Assembly (NCBI RefSeq): GCF_020171655.1
Contig: NZ_JAIVAC010000003.1
Location: 1-64,000, forward strand
DNA: 64,000 nucleotides
From: Exiguobacterium aestuarii
GTDB taxonomy: Bacteria > Bacillota > Bacilli > Exiguobacteriales > Exiguobacteriaceae
Direction of reading: 5' to 3'
Part shown: one piece after another, positions 53,655-62,467 of the stretch
How positions within the stretch are numbered: position 1 is the stretch's first letter
Layout of the letters: every line of letters starts with the position of its first letter
Translations under genes and position numbers: made by a program
Notes under the pieces: model-generated
What the model was told of the DNA's origin: nothing
What the model saw: the letters and a program-made list of their open reading frames with translations, nothing else
The model's database searches: none

Positions 53655-54404
53655 TTAACGGAACGATCCCGTTAACACTTCATATCCATCTTCTGTGACG
53701 ATGACCGTATGCTCGAACTGTGAGACGAGGCTCTTGTTCGGTGTGAAGAGTGTCCATCCGTCTTCTTCCGACTGATAGACGATTTCGTCTTTCGTCGAGA
53801 TGAATGTTTCGACCGCAATCACTTGCCCAGCCTTTAAGAGCTGATTCTCTTCGCGACTGTAGTAGTTCGAAATCGTCTCCGGCTCCCCGTGCAACGTTCG
53901 ACCGAGACCGTGTCCGGCTAAGTTACGGATGACCGTGAATCCATTCTTTCTCGCGTCGGCATAAATCGCTTTCCCGATCTGATTGACTTTCACGCCCGCT
54001 TTGACTTTGCTAAGACCCGCTTCGAGCGACGTCAACGACACTTCGACCAATCGTTCATGTTGAGGTGATTTTGCTTCCCCTGCAATGACCGTACGACCTG
54101 TATCGGCATAATAGCCATCCTTCACAGCCGAGACGTCAACGTTGACGATATCGCCTTCTTGAATGACCTCTTCCCCAGGAATACCATGGGCGGCGACGTC
54201 ATTGAGTGAGATACATGTGTATCCTGGGAACTCATACATCGTAATCGGTGCAGAAGCCGCACCCTCTTCTTCTAAAATACGTTGCCCAATCGCATCCAAT
54301 TCTTTTGTCGTCATGCCCGGTTTGACGGCTTTCGCCATCTCATCTCGTGCAAGTGCGACGATTCGACCGATTTCACGTAACGCATCGTAATCATAATCTA
54401 ACAT
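53655..54404 (-). CDS. map: Type I methionine aminopeptidase (MapB/YflG-like)
   Basis: 249 residues. Removes the initiator Met. Metal site residues: H in DVAAHGIPG (about 76-78), Asp in VNVDVSAV and YYADTGRT, His in LAGHGLGR, Glu in AVETFIS and FEHTV. Length and sequence fit the second B. subtilis enzyme, YflG. It follows the YkuI-like gene by 14 bases and is likely co-transcribed with it. Expect another map gene near secY elsewhere in the genome. Confidence 0.9.
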   Translation of the reverse strand: MLDYDYDALREIGRIVALARDEMAKAVKPGMTTKELDAIGQRILEEEGAASAPITMYEFPGYTCISLNDVAAHGIPGEEVIQEGDIVNVDVSAVKDGYYADTGRTVIAGEAKSPQHERLVEVSLTSLEAGLSKVKAGVKVNQIGKAIYADARKNGFTVIRNLAGHGLGRTLHGEPETISNYYSREENQLLKAGQVIAVETFISTKDEIVYQSEEDGWTLFTPNKSLVSQFEHTVIVTEDGYEVLTGSFR

Positions 54405-54418
54405 TATAACTCTTCCTT

Positions 54419-55603
54419 TCAGTCTAATAATCGATTCTGGTACAGATATTCTTCGGATATGTCGGCGAATAAGAACATGCCGTCGGGTAACGGATAACTG
54501 AACGTACGAGTCACTTCGTTTGAACTGAAATCACGATAGTCTCCAGATAAATAGCCACGTCCCCGAACGTCCATGGCCGCCATCGTTTGAATGAAATATG
54601 GTCGGAAACTCCAGTTGTAACCCCGATACGTATTATCGACACGCCATTCTCCGTTCACACAGTAGACGTTTGCACTCGTCTGAAAACCTGTCTTATCCGT
54701 CAAATAGTAACGGACAAACACTTCCTCGAGCTTCGGTGCGATGTATTGAATCCACTCGTCTTTCTTATCTTTCGACCATTTGCCAGATTGAACGAGTTCT
54801 CCGATTCGACGATGTAACTCAAACTCAAGTTCGTATAAACGATTTAATCGTTTCTGATCATGTAAAAAGAAAGAAGGCACTTCTTGCGCCAAGACACCCA
54901 TTCCTTTGATTTCTCGTTGTGGAAGCTCGTCTTCTAGACCAAGCAAACCACCCATATAATAGCGACCGCCGTGTTGCCAAGCATAACGAAGCTGTCCGAT
55001 ATGGTTGATGGATTTGTACAGTAGCGGTGCACCGAGCTTCGAAGCGATATATTCCATCGTTTGAAGCATATTCGGATAGGTGACCGACAACGTCTTTTTC
55101 TCTACCATCGTACCGAGATCGACAAGCAACAATTCTGGCGCGAGTGTCATAATGTCCTCGATACTCGTCGACTCTGCGAAGTCTAGGGCAATTTTTAGTC
55201 CATATGAACGGTAGTATTGAATGACACGCGATAGGCGAGGAACATCAACCAGATCCGTCCCCTGAAGCGTCACATAAATACGATGTAACGGGAAATTCAA
55301 TTCGCGAAGCGGAGCTAAAAAAGCTTCTCCTCCTTCTTCAAGAATCCATTCCGACCGACATCTGAACGTGACGAATGGCTTGGCGTCTCGAAGTTGTGCT
55401 GCTGCCAATTGCTCCATCCGTTGGGCGATGTCTAACTGATACTCGAGCGGAACGTCATCATCATAAAAAAATGGTGTCAACGATTCGCCTCGGAATCGCC
55501 CATGTACCATATAGCCTTCCACTTGAAACGTCGCCGCTCCAAGGATTGGTTCATACGTCACCATCACTTCTTCAGGATGGACCATCACTTCTACCGCATC
55601 CAT
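54419..55603 (-). CDS. YkuI-like protein with degenerate EAL domain and PAS-like C-terminus
   Basis: 394 residues. The N-terminal 250 residues align with an EAL (cyclic-di-GMP phosphodiesterase) domain and the rest with the PAS-like YkuI_C domain (WSFRPYFIQTMAAM...TRTFSYPLPDGMFLFADI). Key EAL residues are lost: the EALLR motif reads YMVHGR (Met32 for Glu), the ELTE strand reads VTLQ, DDFG reads DFAE, and KxD reads LLVDL. B. subtilis YkuI binds c-di-GMP without clear activity; this copy is further decayed and is probably a sensor or scaffold. RBS GAGGTGATG. Confidence 0.82.
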   Translation of the reverse strand: MDAVEVMVHPEEVMVTYEPILGAATFQVEGYMVHGRFRGESLTPFFYDDDVPLEYQLDIAQRMEQLAAAQLRDAKPFVTFRCRSEWILEEGGEAFLAPLRELNFPLHRIYVTLQGTDLVDVPRLSRVIQYYRSYGLKIALDFAESTSIEDIMTLAPELLLVDLGTMVEKKTLSVTYPNMLQTMEYIASKLGAPLLYKSINHIGQLRYAWQHGGRYYMGGLLGLEDELPQREIKGMGVLAQEVPSFFLHDQKRLNRLYELEFELHRRIGELVQSGKWSKDKKDEWIQYIAPKLEEVFVRYYLTDKTGFQTSANVYCVNGEWRVDNTYRGYNWSFRPYFIQTMAAMDVRGRGYLSGDYRDFSSNEVTRTFSYPLPDGMFLFADISEEYLYQNRLLD

Positions 55604-55628
55604 AACTCATCACCTCTTCGTTAAATGC

Positions 55629-55653
55629 GAAAACGAGCTACAATCAGCTCGTT
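55629..55653 (-). terminator. Terminator of the 83-residue membrane protein gene
   Basis: Minus-strand AACGAGCT-GATTGT-AGCTCGTT then TTCG; the 5' arm lies in the final codons. Short U tract, so possibly partial; ykuI-map follow. Confidence 0.55.
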
Positions 55654-55895
55654 CGCGTGTGTACATACATATAGGCACCGAAACAAGCAATAAAATAGGC
55701 GATACTCATTACGCCATATGCAATGCCCATCTTTCCGCCTACTCCAATGGCTAACACTAAAAAAATCATCGCTCCAAATAACAATGTCGCCACGGGGATA
55801 TAACGAAAGTTAGGACGGTCTGTCTTTGACACGATTGGTTTGAGTGCGAGCACACAACCAAATAGCACAAGGAGACCGAAACTTAATTCCACCAT
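55644..55895 (-). CDS. Small three-helix membrane protein
   Basis: 83 residues with three hydrophobic segments (about 4-20, 33-52 and 56-76). The ATG at 55895 is chosen because GAGGTG lies nine bases upstream. Family not recognised; function unknown. Confidence 0.6.
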   Translation of the reverse strand: MVELSFGLLVLFGCVLALKPIVSKTDRPNFRYIPVATLLFGAMIFLVLAIGVGGKMGIAYGVMSIAYFIACFGAYMYVHTRTS

Positions 55896-55947
55896 CCGTT
55901 GACACCTCATCCTTCTATCTCTACTCAACTAGTGTAGCACGACACAA

Positions 55948-55983
55948 TAAAAAAAGCCGCAAATCCACTTAAGGAAATGCAGC
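55948..55983 (-). terminator. cshA terminator
   Basis: Minus-strand GCTGCA..TCC pairs with GGA..TGCGGC (two mismatches inside), then a T run of seven. Confidence 0.72.
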
Positions 55984-55995
55984 ATTTCACGATGA

Positions 55996-57525
55996 TTAGT
56001 CACGCGGACGGCGTGGGCCACGGTCATCCGAGCGACGACGATCGTCACCACGGTATGATCCTTTACGATCTCCACTGCGTCCATCACGACGTTCGCCACC
56101 GCGTCCACCACGACGATCGCCACCACGGCCACCGCCACCGCCACGACGGTCGTTACGACCACGGTATCCACCGCGATCGCCACCACGGCCACCTTGACGT
56201 TTGACACGAACTGGTTCAGCGTACGAGATTTCAACAGGTGTTGAATCTGGCTCTTTCGTCAATCCACGAAGGGCTGCAGCGAGAATTTCAACTGCTTCAT
56301 ACTCTTCAAGAAGTTCAGTCGCAAGTTGCGTGTACGCTTTGAAGTCGCCCGCTTGAACGCGTTCAATCAACTCTTCAGCTGCTTGCTTTTGGTTTCCTTC
56401 AAGTACTTCCGCGATTGTCGGTACGTGACGACGGTTCATGCGTTTGTTCGTTACACGTTCGATTGCTTTTACTTGTCCAAACTCACGTGGTGTGATGAAT
56501 GTGAGGGCAGTACCTGTTTTACCAGCGCGACCTGTACGACCAATACGGTGTACGTAGCTCTCTGGGTCTTGTGGTACATCGAAGTTGTAAACGTGCGTGA
56601 CACCTGAAATATCAAGTCCACGTGCAGCAACGTCAGTCGCTACTAAGATATCGATCGTTCCGTTTTTGAAACGACGAATCACTTGGTCACGTTTTGATTG
56701 CGTCAAGTCTCCGTGAAGACCATCTGCTGTATATCCGCGCTTGATAAGTGCTTCTGTCACTTCATCAACACGTTTCTTCGTACGAGCGAAGATGATGCTG
56801 AGTTCTGGTGAGTCGATGTCGATCAAACGGCAAAGCGTATCGAATTTTTGACCTTCGCGCAATTCGATGAACTGTTGGTTGATGTTCTCAACTGTCATTT
56901 CTTTCGCTTTGACTTTGATGATTGTCGGCGACTTCATGAAACGCTCTGCAATCTTTTTGATTTGTGGTGGCATCGTCGCTGAGAAAAGAAGCGTTTGGCG
57001 CTCTTCAGGAAGACCTGCCAAAATCGTTTCGATATCTTCAACGAAGCCCATGTTGAGCATTTCGTCTGCTTCATCCAAGATGACCGTTTGAATGTCATCA
57101 AGTTTGATTGTTTTACGTTTCATGTGGTCCATGAGACGTCCTGGTGTTGCAACGACGATTTGTGGGTTCTTTTTCAAACCACGGATTTGACGGTCGATTT
57201 GCTGACCACCGTAAACAGGAAGTGCGTATACGCGCTTTGTTTCTCCGATTTTGTTTAATTCTTCTGCAACTTGAATCGCAAGTTCACGTGTCGGTGCAAG
57301 AACGAGTGCTTGGACTTGACGTGCCTTTGAATCGATTCGCTCAATTGTCGGAATACCGAAAGCTGCTGTTTTCCCTGTACCTGTTTGTGCTTGTCCTAAT
57401 ACGTCCACTCCTGTGAGTGCGACAGGAATTGTCTCAGCTTGGATCGGTGTAGCTTCCTCGAAGCCCATTTTGTGTACACCTTTTACTAACGCTTCACTTA
57501 ATTGTAAATCTTGGAATTTTGTCAA
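55996..57525 (-). CDS. cshA: DEAD-box RNA helicase CshA
   Basis: 509 residues. Q motif GFEEATPIQ, motif [13 protein letters not shown] box VILDEADEM, motif III SATMP and motif [15 protein letters not shown]. The C-terminal 70 residues are Arg/Gly-rich with repeated [10 protein letters not shown] and DRRGG units, a disordered RNA-binding tail. Acts in RNA decay and ribosome assembly in Bacilli. The start is TTG at 57525: AAAGGAG lies eight bases upstream, and the in-frame ATG at 57546 precedes that RBS. A terminator hairpin lies directly before it. Confidence 0.9.
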   Translation of the reverse strand: MTKFQDLQLSEALVKGVHKMGFEEATPIQAETIPVALTGVDVLGQAQTGTGKTAAFGIPTIERIDSKARQVQALVLAPTRELAIQVAEELNKIGETKRVYALPVYGGQQIDRQIRGLKKNPQIVVATPGRLMDHMKRKTIKLDDIQTVILDEADEMLNMGFVEDIETILAGLPEERQTLLFSATMPPQIKKIAERFMKSPTIIKVKAKEMTVENINQQFIELREGQKFDTLCRLIDIDSPELSIIFARTKKRVDEVTEALIKRGYTADGLHGDLTQSKRDQVIRRFKNGTIDILVATDVAARGLDISGVTHVYNFDVPQDPESYVHRIGRTGRAGKTGTALTFITPREFGQVKAIERVTNKRMNRRHVPTIAEVLEGNQKQAAEELIERVQAGDFKAYTQLATELLEEYEAVEILAAALRGLTKEPDSTPVEISYAEPVRVKRQGGRGGDRGGYRGRNDRRGGGGGRGGDRRGGRGGERRDGRSGDRKGSYRGDDRRRSDDRGPRRPRD

Positions 57526-57547
57526 ATTATATTCTCCTTTGTTCATA

Positions 57548-57591
57548 CAAAAAACGTCTGAGTTCAGTTTGACAGATCTACAGACGTTTTC
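57548..57591 (-). terminator. Terminator hairpin in the cshA leader
   Basis: Minus-strand AAAACGTCTG and CAGACGTTTT pair around a 20-base loop, followed by TTG; the U tract ends only about 10 bases before the cshA RBS. It is 105 bases after the upstream gene's stop. Either it ends that gene or it is an attenuator for cshA; the space after it is too short for a separate cshA promoter. Confidence 0.7.
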
Positions 57592-57695
57592 TCAATGTTT
57601 CCTCATAGTCAACTTTATTAACTATAACGTATTTATTCCTAAAATGAAAGAAATACATTTTCAAACTTTTTCATGTCATCCGAACATGAGTTATC

Positions 57696-58547
57696 TTATT
57701 TCAATTTGTAGCCGTTGTCGAGCTTTTCAACTTGCTTTTCTTTTAGTAGTTTTCCGAGCGCCCGTTTAAACGCGGCTTTGCTCATCCCAAACTCACGGTC
57801 AATGACGTCAGGGGCTGTCTTGTCGCCGTAAGGCATTTGACCACCACGTTCCTCGATATAAGAGAGGACGCTCGCCGCATCGCCGTCAATCGCCTCATAG
57901 GCACGTGGTTTCATAGAAACGAGAACCGTTCCATCTTGTTTCACTTGGGTCACCCGAACCGTCAATTGTTCACCGAGACGTGGCCAACGTGTCATTTCTG
58001 CTTCATGTAAGAAACCGAGTGATTCCCCTTCGACCCATACGTTGACGCCAACTTCACGTTTATTGACGACAGTCGCTTGAACAACTTGGTTGTTCCATTC
58101 TTCTTTCGATGGACGTGCCAACAAGTTCAAGTATGCGTAAGGTGCCGGATCCCCAAGCAAACGTCCTTTTTGGTCATATTTCAAACGAATACACAATTGG
58201 TCTCCCGTTTGCGGCCAGTATGACCGGTTCTCTGGTAAGTCGTCCATCGAGACGAGAACATCTTTTTGAATCCCGATATTGACGAAGACACCTGTGTTAT
58301 ATCGAACGCCAGTCACTTCACACCATTCATACTCATCGAAAGAGACCGTCGGAATCGTCATCGTTGATGCGAGACGCCCTTCTGAGTCATGATATAAAAA
58401 GACACGAACCGTTTGACCGACCGTCACTTCTTCCGTCTGTTCTTTTCGATGAAGGAGTACCTCTTCGCGACCGTTACTAATGAATACTCCAAAATCAGCA
58501 GAACGTTCCGCGACCAAGTCTACTACTTCTCCTGCGCGCAATGCCAT
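57696..58547 (-). CDS. cvfB: CvfB family S1 RNA-binding protein (YitL)
   Basis: 283 residues. Three S1-like barrels (about 1-65, 70-145, 150-215) and a C-terminal winged helix (about 225-283, YGDKTAPDVIDREFGMSKAAFKRALGKLLKEK), the CvfB architecture; S. aureus CvfB affects virulence through RNA binding. ATG at 58547 (GGAT about 10 bases upstream); a GTG at 58556 lies too close to that site. Upstream of cshA, so both RNA-acting proteins could share transcription. Confidence 0.87.
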   Translation of the reverse strand: MALRAGEVVDLVAERSADFGVFISNGREEVLLHRKEQTEEVTVGQTVRVFLYHDSEGRLASTMTIPTVSFDEYEWCEVTGVRYNTGVFVNIGIQKDVLVSMDDLPENRSYWPQTGDQLCIRLKYDQKGRLLGDPAPYAYLNLLARPSKEEWNNQVVQATVVNKREVGVNVWVEGESLGFLHEAEMTRWPRLGEQLTVRVTQVKQDGTVLVSMKPRAYEAIDGDAASVLSYIEERGGQMPYGDKTAPDVIDREFGMSKAAFKRALGKLLKEKQVEKLDNGYKLK

Positions 58548-58640
58548 TACACCCACATCCTTTTCTAATCTATTACTGTCAGTATACCTATCTACACACG
58601 TTCCTAATCATATCATGTTCACTTTCAACATTTTGAATAA

Positions 58641-58737
58641 ATGTGACGAATTTGTGAACGTGAAGTGAAAAGGGAAACCCGTCACAAGAAATGGAAGGAA
58701 GATGATTTATTAAAATTTTGTGACAATTTTGTGAACG
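58641..58737 (+). repeat. Two pairs of 11-base-spaced TTGTGA direct repeats
   Basis: ATGTGACGAA-TTTGTGAACG (58641-58660) and TTTTGTGACAA-TTTTGTGAACG (58716-58737) are each tandem copies of a (T)TGTGA(A/C) unit about one helical turn apart. An inverted copy CGTCACAA (58680-58687) lies between them. They precede the 50-residue peptide gene (plus) and the cvfB gene (minus), in an otherwise gene-free stretch 58548-58835. Confidence 0.5.
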
Positions 58738-58764
58738 TCTTTTTTTCTTCTAGTATCCTATTTT

Positions 58765-58778
58765 TGAAAACGTTATTA
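58765..58778 (+). promoter_or_regulatory. cre-like site before the 50-residue peptide gene
   Basis: TGAAAACGTTATTA matches TGWNANCGNTNWCA at all defined positions but one. It overlaps the A/T-rich TTATATA stretch that is the best -10 candidate. Confidence 0.35.
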
Positions 58779-58835
58779 TATAGGAAGTGTCCGGTATAGA
58801 TAAGGTTTCATTTAGGATTGATCGGGGGATAATAA

Positions 58836-58988
58836 ATGTTTGATATACAGTCTCGTTCGTTTGCAAAACGTTTTACAAAAGGGCTACTCGTCGCCTTTTT
58901 CGCATTACTCGCATCACTCAGCTTCATTTTTTCAAACGGTGTGGATACAAACGTATCGTCATCATCGACTTATATGACTCAAGAGTAA
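58836..58988 (+). CDS. 50-residue membrane or secreted peptide
   Basis: A complete small frame of 50 codons, ATG with GGGGGAT six bases upstream and TAA followed by a terminator. Basic N-terminus (FAKRFTKG), one hydrophobic helix (about 17-33, LLVAFFALLASLSFIFS) and a polar Ser/Thr-rich tail ending TQE. It could be a single-pass membrane peptide or have a signal peptide. Family not recognised. Long upstream region with repeated TTGTGA units. Confidence 0.6.
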   Translation: MFDIQSRSFAKRFTKGLLVAFFALLASLSFIFSNGVDTNVSSSSTYMTQE

Positions 58989-59020
58989 ACGTCTTCCGAG
59001 CTACTGGAGGCGTTTTTTCT
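58986..59020 (+). terminator. Terminator after the 50-residue peptide
   Basis: AAACGTCTTCC pairs (one bulge, G-U pairs) with GGAGGCGTTT around GAGCTACT, then TTTCTTT. Confidence 0.78.
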
Positions 59021-59117
59021 TTGCCAAACGCAAACAGGAATTTCCTACAAAAGGTCGAATACGATTAAAAGACCTTGCCTTTTTCTTTACTACCACATAA
59101 GAAAAGGAGACTCCGCT

Positions 59118-59360
59118 ATGATTTTCTATTTTCTTACGACCATCTTATCGACTGCAGGCCTCGCTTTTTTGTTCCAGTCCGAACTATATAAAGATCCGAT
59201 TGGAACTTTTCTATTTGCTGTCTTGATTGCGATGGGACTGTCTTCTTTCAAACAACTCTTTATGCAAGCGAGCGAGTTCTTTGTGGAAAGACGGAACCAG
59301 AAACGAATCAAACGTGTCGTGGCCAGAATGCATTCGACGACACGGAAACGCTCTACATAA
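59118..59360 (+). CDS. Small two-helix membrane protein
   Basis: 80 residues: hydrophobic segments at about 2-20 and 28-48, then a strongly basic tail (RRNQKRIKRVVARMHSTTRKR). AAAAGGAG precedes the ATG. No family recognised. Confidence 0.62.
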   Translation: MIFYFLTTILSTAGLAFLFQSELYKDPIGTFLFAVLIAMGLSSFKQLFMQASEFFVERRNQKRIKRVVARMHSTTRKRST

Positions 59361-59447
59361 CGCTCGTCTTCCCTCTCCACATTTGGTATTCTATGAAGGA
59401 ACAGACAACGTACATTGGATTTATAATCGCAGGAGGCACACAATCGT

Positions 59448-59708
59448 ATGAATGAAATTCCGTTATCGAACGAATGGCTACTTCGTTATTCACCTGTCAT
59501 GGAGCTTTGGTTAAAAGAAGATGGAATCTTACTTGTCGATGACGACAATCGCATCCGCCTCACCCTTGAAATCGGGAACGACCAAGCCATGCAAATTAAA
59601 AGTATTGAACAAGACGGCGCTTATTTCGTCGTCGATCCTGTGAATAAACGCATTACGTTCGAGCTTGAGGAAGAGGAAGAAGAGAGCGATTCTCGCTTTT
59701 GGGAATAA
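59448..59708 (+). CDS. Small acidic hypothetical protein
   Basis: 86 residues, soluble, beta-rich, with a run of Glu near the C-terminus (ELEEEEEES). The ATG has CAGGAGG upstream. It precedes plsC by about 80 bases. No family recognised. Confidence 0.62.
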   Translation: MNEIPLSNEWLLRYSPVMELWLKEDGILLVDDDNRIRLTLEIGNDQAMQIKSIEQDGAYFVVDPVNKRITFELEEEEEESDSRFWE

Positions 59709-59786
59709 GGATTCATGCCGAAGGGTCGGATTCTCGTCAAGAGAAGAAGACTCTTTCTTGTTGTCATTATGAGAGGAGAAAATAAA

Positions 59787-60488
59787 ATGATTCGAACAGC
59801 TGTATGGTTTTTCTCATTTTTTGCGGTGTTACCGATCACCGTCCCATTTTTACAAAAGGCGAAAAAAATTGATCCACCAAAGCGTTATCGCTACGTACAA
59901 GACATCGCTTATAAATGGGCACAATTCTTGTTGAAAATTGCCGGTGCCGACATTCGGGTCCATGGACAGGATCACATTCCGGATGAACCGGTCGTCTACG
60001 TATCGAACCACCAAGGAAACTTTGACGTTCCCATCATGTTGACGGCCACGAAACGACCAAAGGCATTCATTTCGAAAATTGAGGTACAAAAATTCCCGAT
60101 CATCCCGCGTTGGATGGAATTGATGGGCTGCATCTTTATCGATCGAAGCGATCGTCGTCAATCAATCAAAGCGATTCGCTCGGGCGTCGAAACAATCCAA
60201 TCCGGTCAGTCAATGATCGTCTTCCCAGAAGGAACACGCTCAAAAGGCGGTCCTATGAAAGAATTTAAAGCCGGGAGTTTGACACTTGCGACGTCAAGCG
60301 GTGCGAAGATTGTTCCAGTTGCCATTCAAGGGAGCTACAAATTGTTAGAAGCCAAAAATCGAATCACTCCGGCAACGGTCGACGTCACCTTCTTACCCGC
60401 GATCGACCCGGCTGACTTACCGAATAAGGAAATCGCTGCAACAGTCGAAGCAGCCATTCGTCAACAGATTGAAGGAGAGAACGCATGA
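59787..60488 (+). CDS. plsC: 1-acyl-sn-glycerol-3-phosphate acyltransferase PlsC
   Basis: 233 residues. One N-terminal hydrophobic helix (about 3-22). Catalytic H75-x4-D80 (NHQGNFD) and substrate-binding FPEGTRS (146-152) followed by PVAIQGSY. Makes phosphatidic acid from lyso-PA. The ATG at 59787 follows GAGAGGAG; the frame is open from 59715. Overlaps yfmR by ATGA. Confidence 0.9.
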   Translation: MIRTAVWFFSFFAVLPITVPFLQKAKKIDPPKRYRYVQDIAYKWAQFLLKIAGADIRVHGQDHIPDEPVVYVSNHQGNFDVPIMLTATKRPKAFISKIEVQKFPIIPRWMELMGCIFIDRSDRRQSIKAIRSGVETIQSGQSMIVFPEGTRSKGGPMKEFKAGSLTLATSSGAKIVPVAIQGSYKLLEAKNRITPATVDVTFLPAIDPADLPNKEIAATVEAAIRQQIEGENA

Positions 60489-62383
60489 GTTTATTAATGA
60501 TTGAGGGCATTCATAAAGAGTTTGCCGACAAAGTCCTATTTGATGATGTGACGATGACGATTCATCCAGGAGACCGCATCGGAATCATCGGGGTGAACGG
60601 TTCTGGAAAGTCGACATTCATGAAAATCATCGCTGGTGCCGAGACGGCGGACAAGGGAACGATGCAACATCCGAACGATTACCGCATCCGCTATCTGACT
60701 CAGACGGTCCAATTCGATGAAGGTCAAACGATTCTTGACGCCTTGTTCACAAGCGATACACCGTCCGTTCAAGCACTGAAGCAATTCGAACGTGCCCGCC
60801 AAGCGCTCGAAGCGGATCCGACGAGTGAGCATTTACTCGAACGTTTCATGAAAGCTCAGCAGGCTGTCGATGCCGCAGACGCTTGGGAAACGGAAGCAAA
60901 ACTGAAGTCGATTTTGAACCGTCTCGGTCTTCCTGACGTGTCCGTCGATGTGAACGCCTTATCAGGAGGACAACAAAAGCGTGTCGCTCTCGCCGCAGCG
61001 TTACTCGACGAAGCGGACTTACTGCTCTTAGATGAGCCGACGAACGAACTTGATGCCGACACGATCGCATGGCTCGAGACGATGCTTGCCGATTATCGGG
61101 GAGCCATCCTTCTGATCACCCACGATCGTTATTTCTTAAATCGTGTCACAAACCATATCTTAGAGATTGCGGACGGGACGAGTTACTTCTATAACGGGAA
61201 CTATGAGCTGTTCCTTGAGAAGCGGGCCGAACGAAAAGCACGGGCACAATCGATGGAACAGAAACGGCAAAATATTTTACGTCGTGAACTCGCTTGGTTA
61301 CGTCGAGGCGCAAAAGCACGAACAACGAAACAAAAAGCACGCATTCAACGTGTCGAAGACTTGAAACATCAAGAAAGCTTGGCCGAAGAAGAGTCACTCG
61401 ACGTTTCCGTCGGATCACGCCGACTCGGTAAAAAGGTCATCGAAGTCGAGGACTTGTCTTTTGGATACGACGATTCGCTCCTCATTCAGCAGTTCAATTG
61501 GATTTTCGGACGCCGTGAACGCTACGGCATTGTCGGACCGAACGGGAGCGGGAAATCAACACTTATGAACCTGCTCGCCAAGCGTTTGGAACCGACAAAC
61601 GGTACCATCGTGCACGGGGAAACGGTCCATCTCGGCTATTACGGTCAACAAGTCGAGTTTGAAGACGAATCACGACGCGTGATAGACGAAATCGAGCGGA
61701 TTGCGAAAGTGATTTATACGCCGGACGGCGAGACAATCACGGCCGGTCAAATGCTCGAACGCTTCCTCTTTTCACCGGACGCGCAATATAAACCGATTGC
61801 GAAGTTATCGGGTGGAGAAAAACGACGCCTTGTCCTCCTGCGGATTCTCATGGACGAACCGAACGTCTTGTTCCTCGATGAGCCGACGAACGATTTGGAT
61901 ACGGAAACGTTATCCGTGTTAGAAGACTATTTAGAATCGTTCCCTGGCACCGTCATCGCCGTCAGCCACGATCGTTATTTCTTAGACCGTGTTGCCGGAC
62001 AGTTGATCGCATTTGAAGACGGGACCATCCAGGTATATCATGCAGAATACAGCGATTACTTGACGATGCGCCAAGAAGAGGTTCGTCAAGTGAAGAAAGA
62101 GAAAGAACCAAAAGAGAAAAAAGAACGGGCGAAGTCGGAAGTCGTGAAATTCACCTTCAAAGAACAGAAGGAATGGGACACGATTGAAGAAGACATCGCC
62201 GCGCTTGAAGAACAGATTGAAGCACAAGAAGCGACGCTTGCGACCGCGGGCAGCGACCTCGGAAAAGTAAATGAATTGTACGCAACAATCGCCGAACTGA
62301 AAGAATCACTCGATGCCAAGATGGAACGTTGGACGTACTTGTCTGAAATCGATGAACAGATACAAGCACAGAAAAAGGGCTGA
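60485..62383 (+). CDS. yfmR: ABC-F translation factor YfmR (Uup-like)
   Basis: 632 residues, two ATPase domains without membrane segments. Walker A GVNGSGKST and GPNGSGKST; signatures LSGGQQKR and LSGGEKRR; Walker B LLLLDEPTNELD and VLFLDEPTNDLD, both with catalytic Glu. The interdomain linker holds ELAWLRRGAKARTTKQKARI (P-site tRNA interaction motif) and a C-terminal coiled coil (about 550-632) as in Uup/YfmR. It helps ribosomes through difficult peptidyl-transfer steps in homologues. Translationally coupled to plsC. Confidence 0.9.
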   Translation: MSLLMIEGIHKEFADKVLFDDVTMTIHPGDRIGIIGVNGSGKSTFMKIIAGAETADKGTMQHPNDYRIRYLTQTVQFDEGQTILDALFTSDTPSVQALKQFERARQALEADPTSEHLLERFMKAQQAVDAADAWETEAKLKSILNRLGLPDVSVDVNALSGGQQKRVALAAALLDEADLLLLDEPTNELDADTIAWLETMLADYRGAILLITHDRYFLNRVTNHILEIADGTSYFYNGNYELFLEKRAERKARAQSMEQKRQNILRRELAWLRRGAKARTTKQKARIQRVEDLKHQESLAEEESLDVSVGSRRLGKKVIEVEDLSFGYDDSLLIQQFNWIFGRRERYGIVGPNGSGKSTLMNLLAKRLEPTNGTIVHGETVHLGYYGQQVEFEDESRRVIDEIERIAKVIYTPDGETITAGQMLERFLFSPDAQYKPIAKLSGGEKRRLVLLRILMDEPNVLFLDEPTNDLDTETLSVLEDYLESFPGTVIAVSHDRYFLDRVAGQLIAFEDGTIQVYHAEYSDYLTMRQEEVRQVKKEKEPKEKKERAKSEVVKFTFKEQKEWDTIEEDIAALEEQIEAQEATLATAGSDLGKVNELYATIAELKESLDAKMERWTYLSEIDEQIQAQKKG

Positions 62384-62416
62384 TCTTCACATGAGGTAGC
62401 CTCTCAAATAAAATGA

Positions 62417-62467
62417 AAAGGAGGTGGATTTTCGGCGCGCGTTCCGGGAATCCACCTCTTTTTTTAT
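62417..62467. terminator. Bidirectional terminator
   Basis: GAGGTGGATT and AATCCACCTC pair around an 18-base G/C-rich loop, flanked by A and T runs. Serves yfmR and the converging oxidoreductase gene. Confidence 0.85.

Noticed and set aside
55996-56210. Repetitive G/C-rich units resembling a short repeat array, with long open frames on both strands (55929-56234 minus, 55977-56204 plus).
   Set aside because: They are the codons of the Arg/Gly-rich tail of CshA; the other frames are shadows made of repeated His/Arg/Val residues. No spacer-repeat regularity.
58547-58640. Rex operator upstream of cvfB.
   Set aside because: TTGTGA units are present nearby but as direct repeats; the Rex palindrome TTGTGAA-n4-TTCACAA is not found.
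61146-62390. Several long minus-strand frames opposite yfmR, and similar antisense frames opposite many other genes.
   Set aside because: They lie fully opposite well-supported coding sequences, lack RBS sites and show low-complexity compositions expected of shadow frames.
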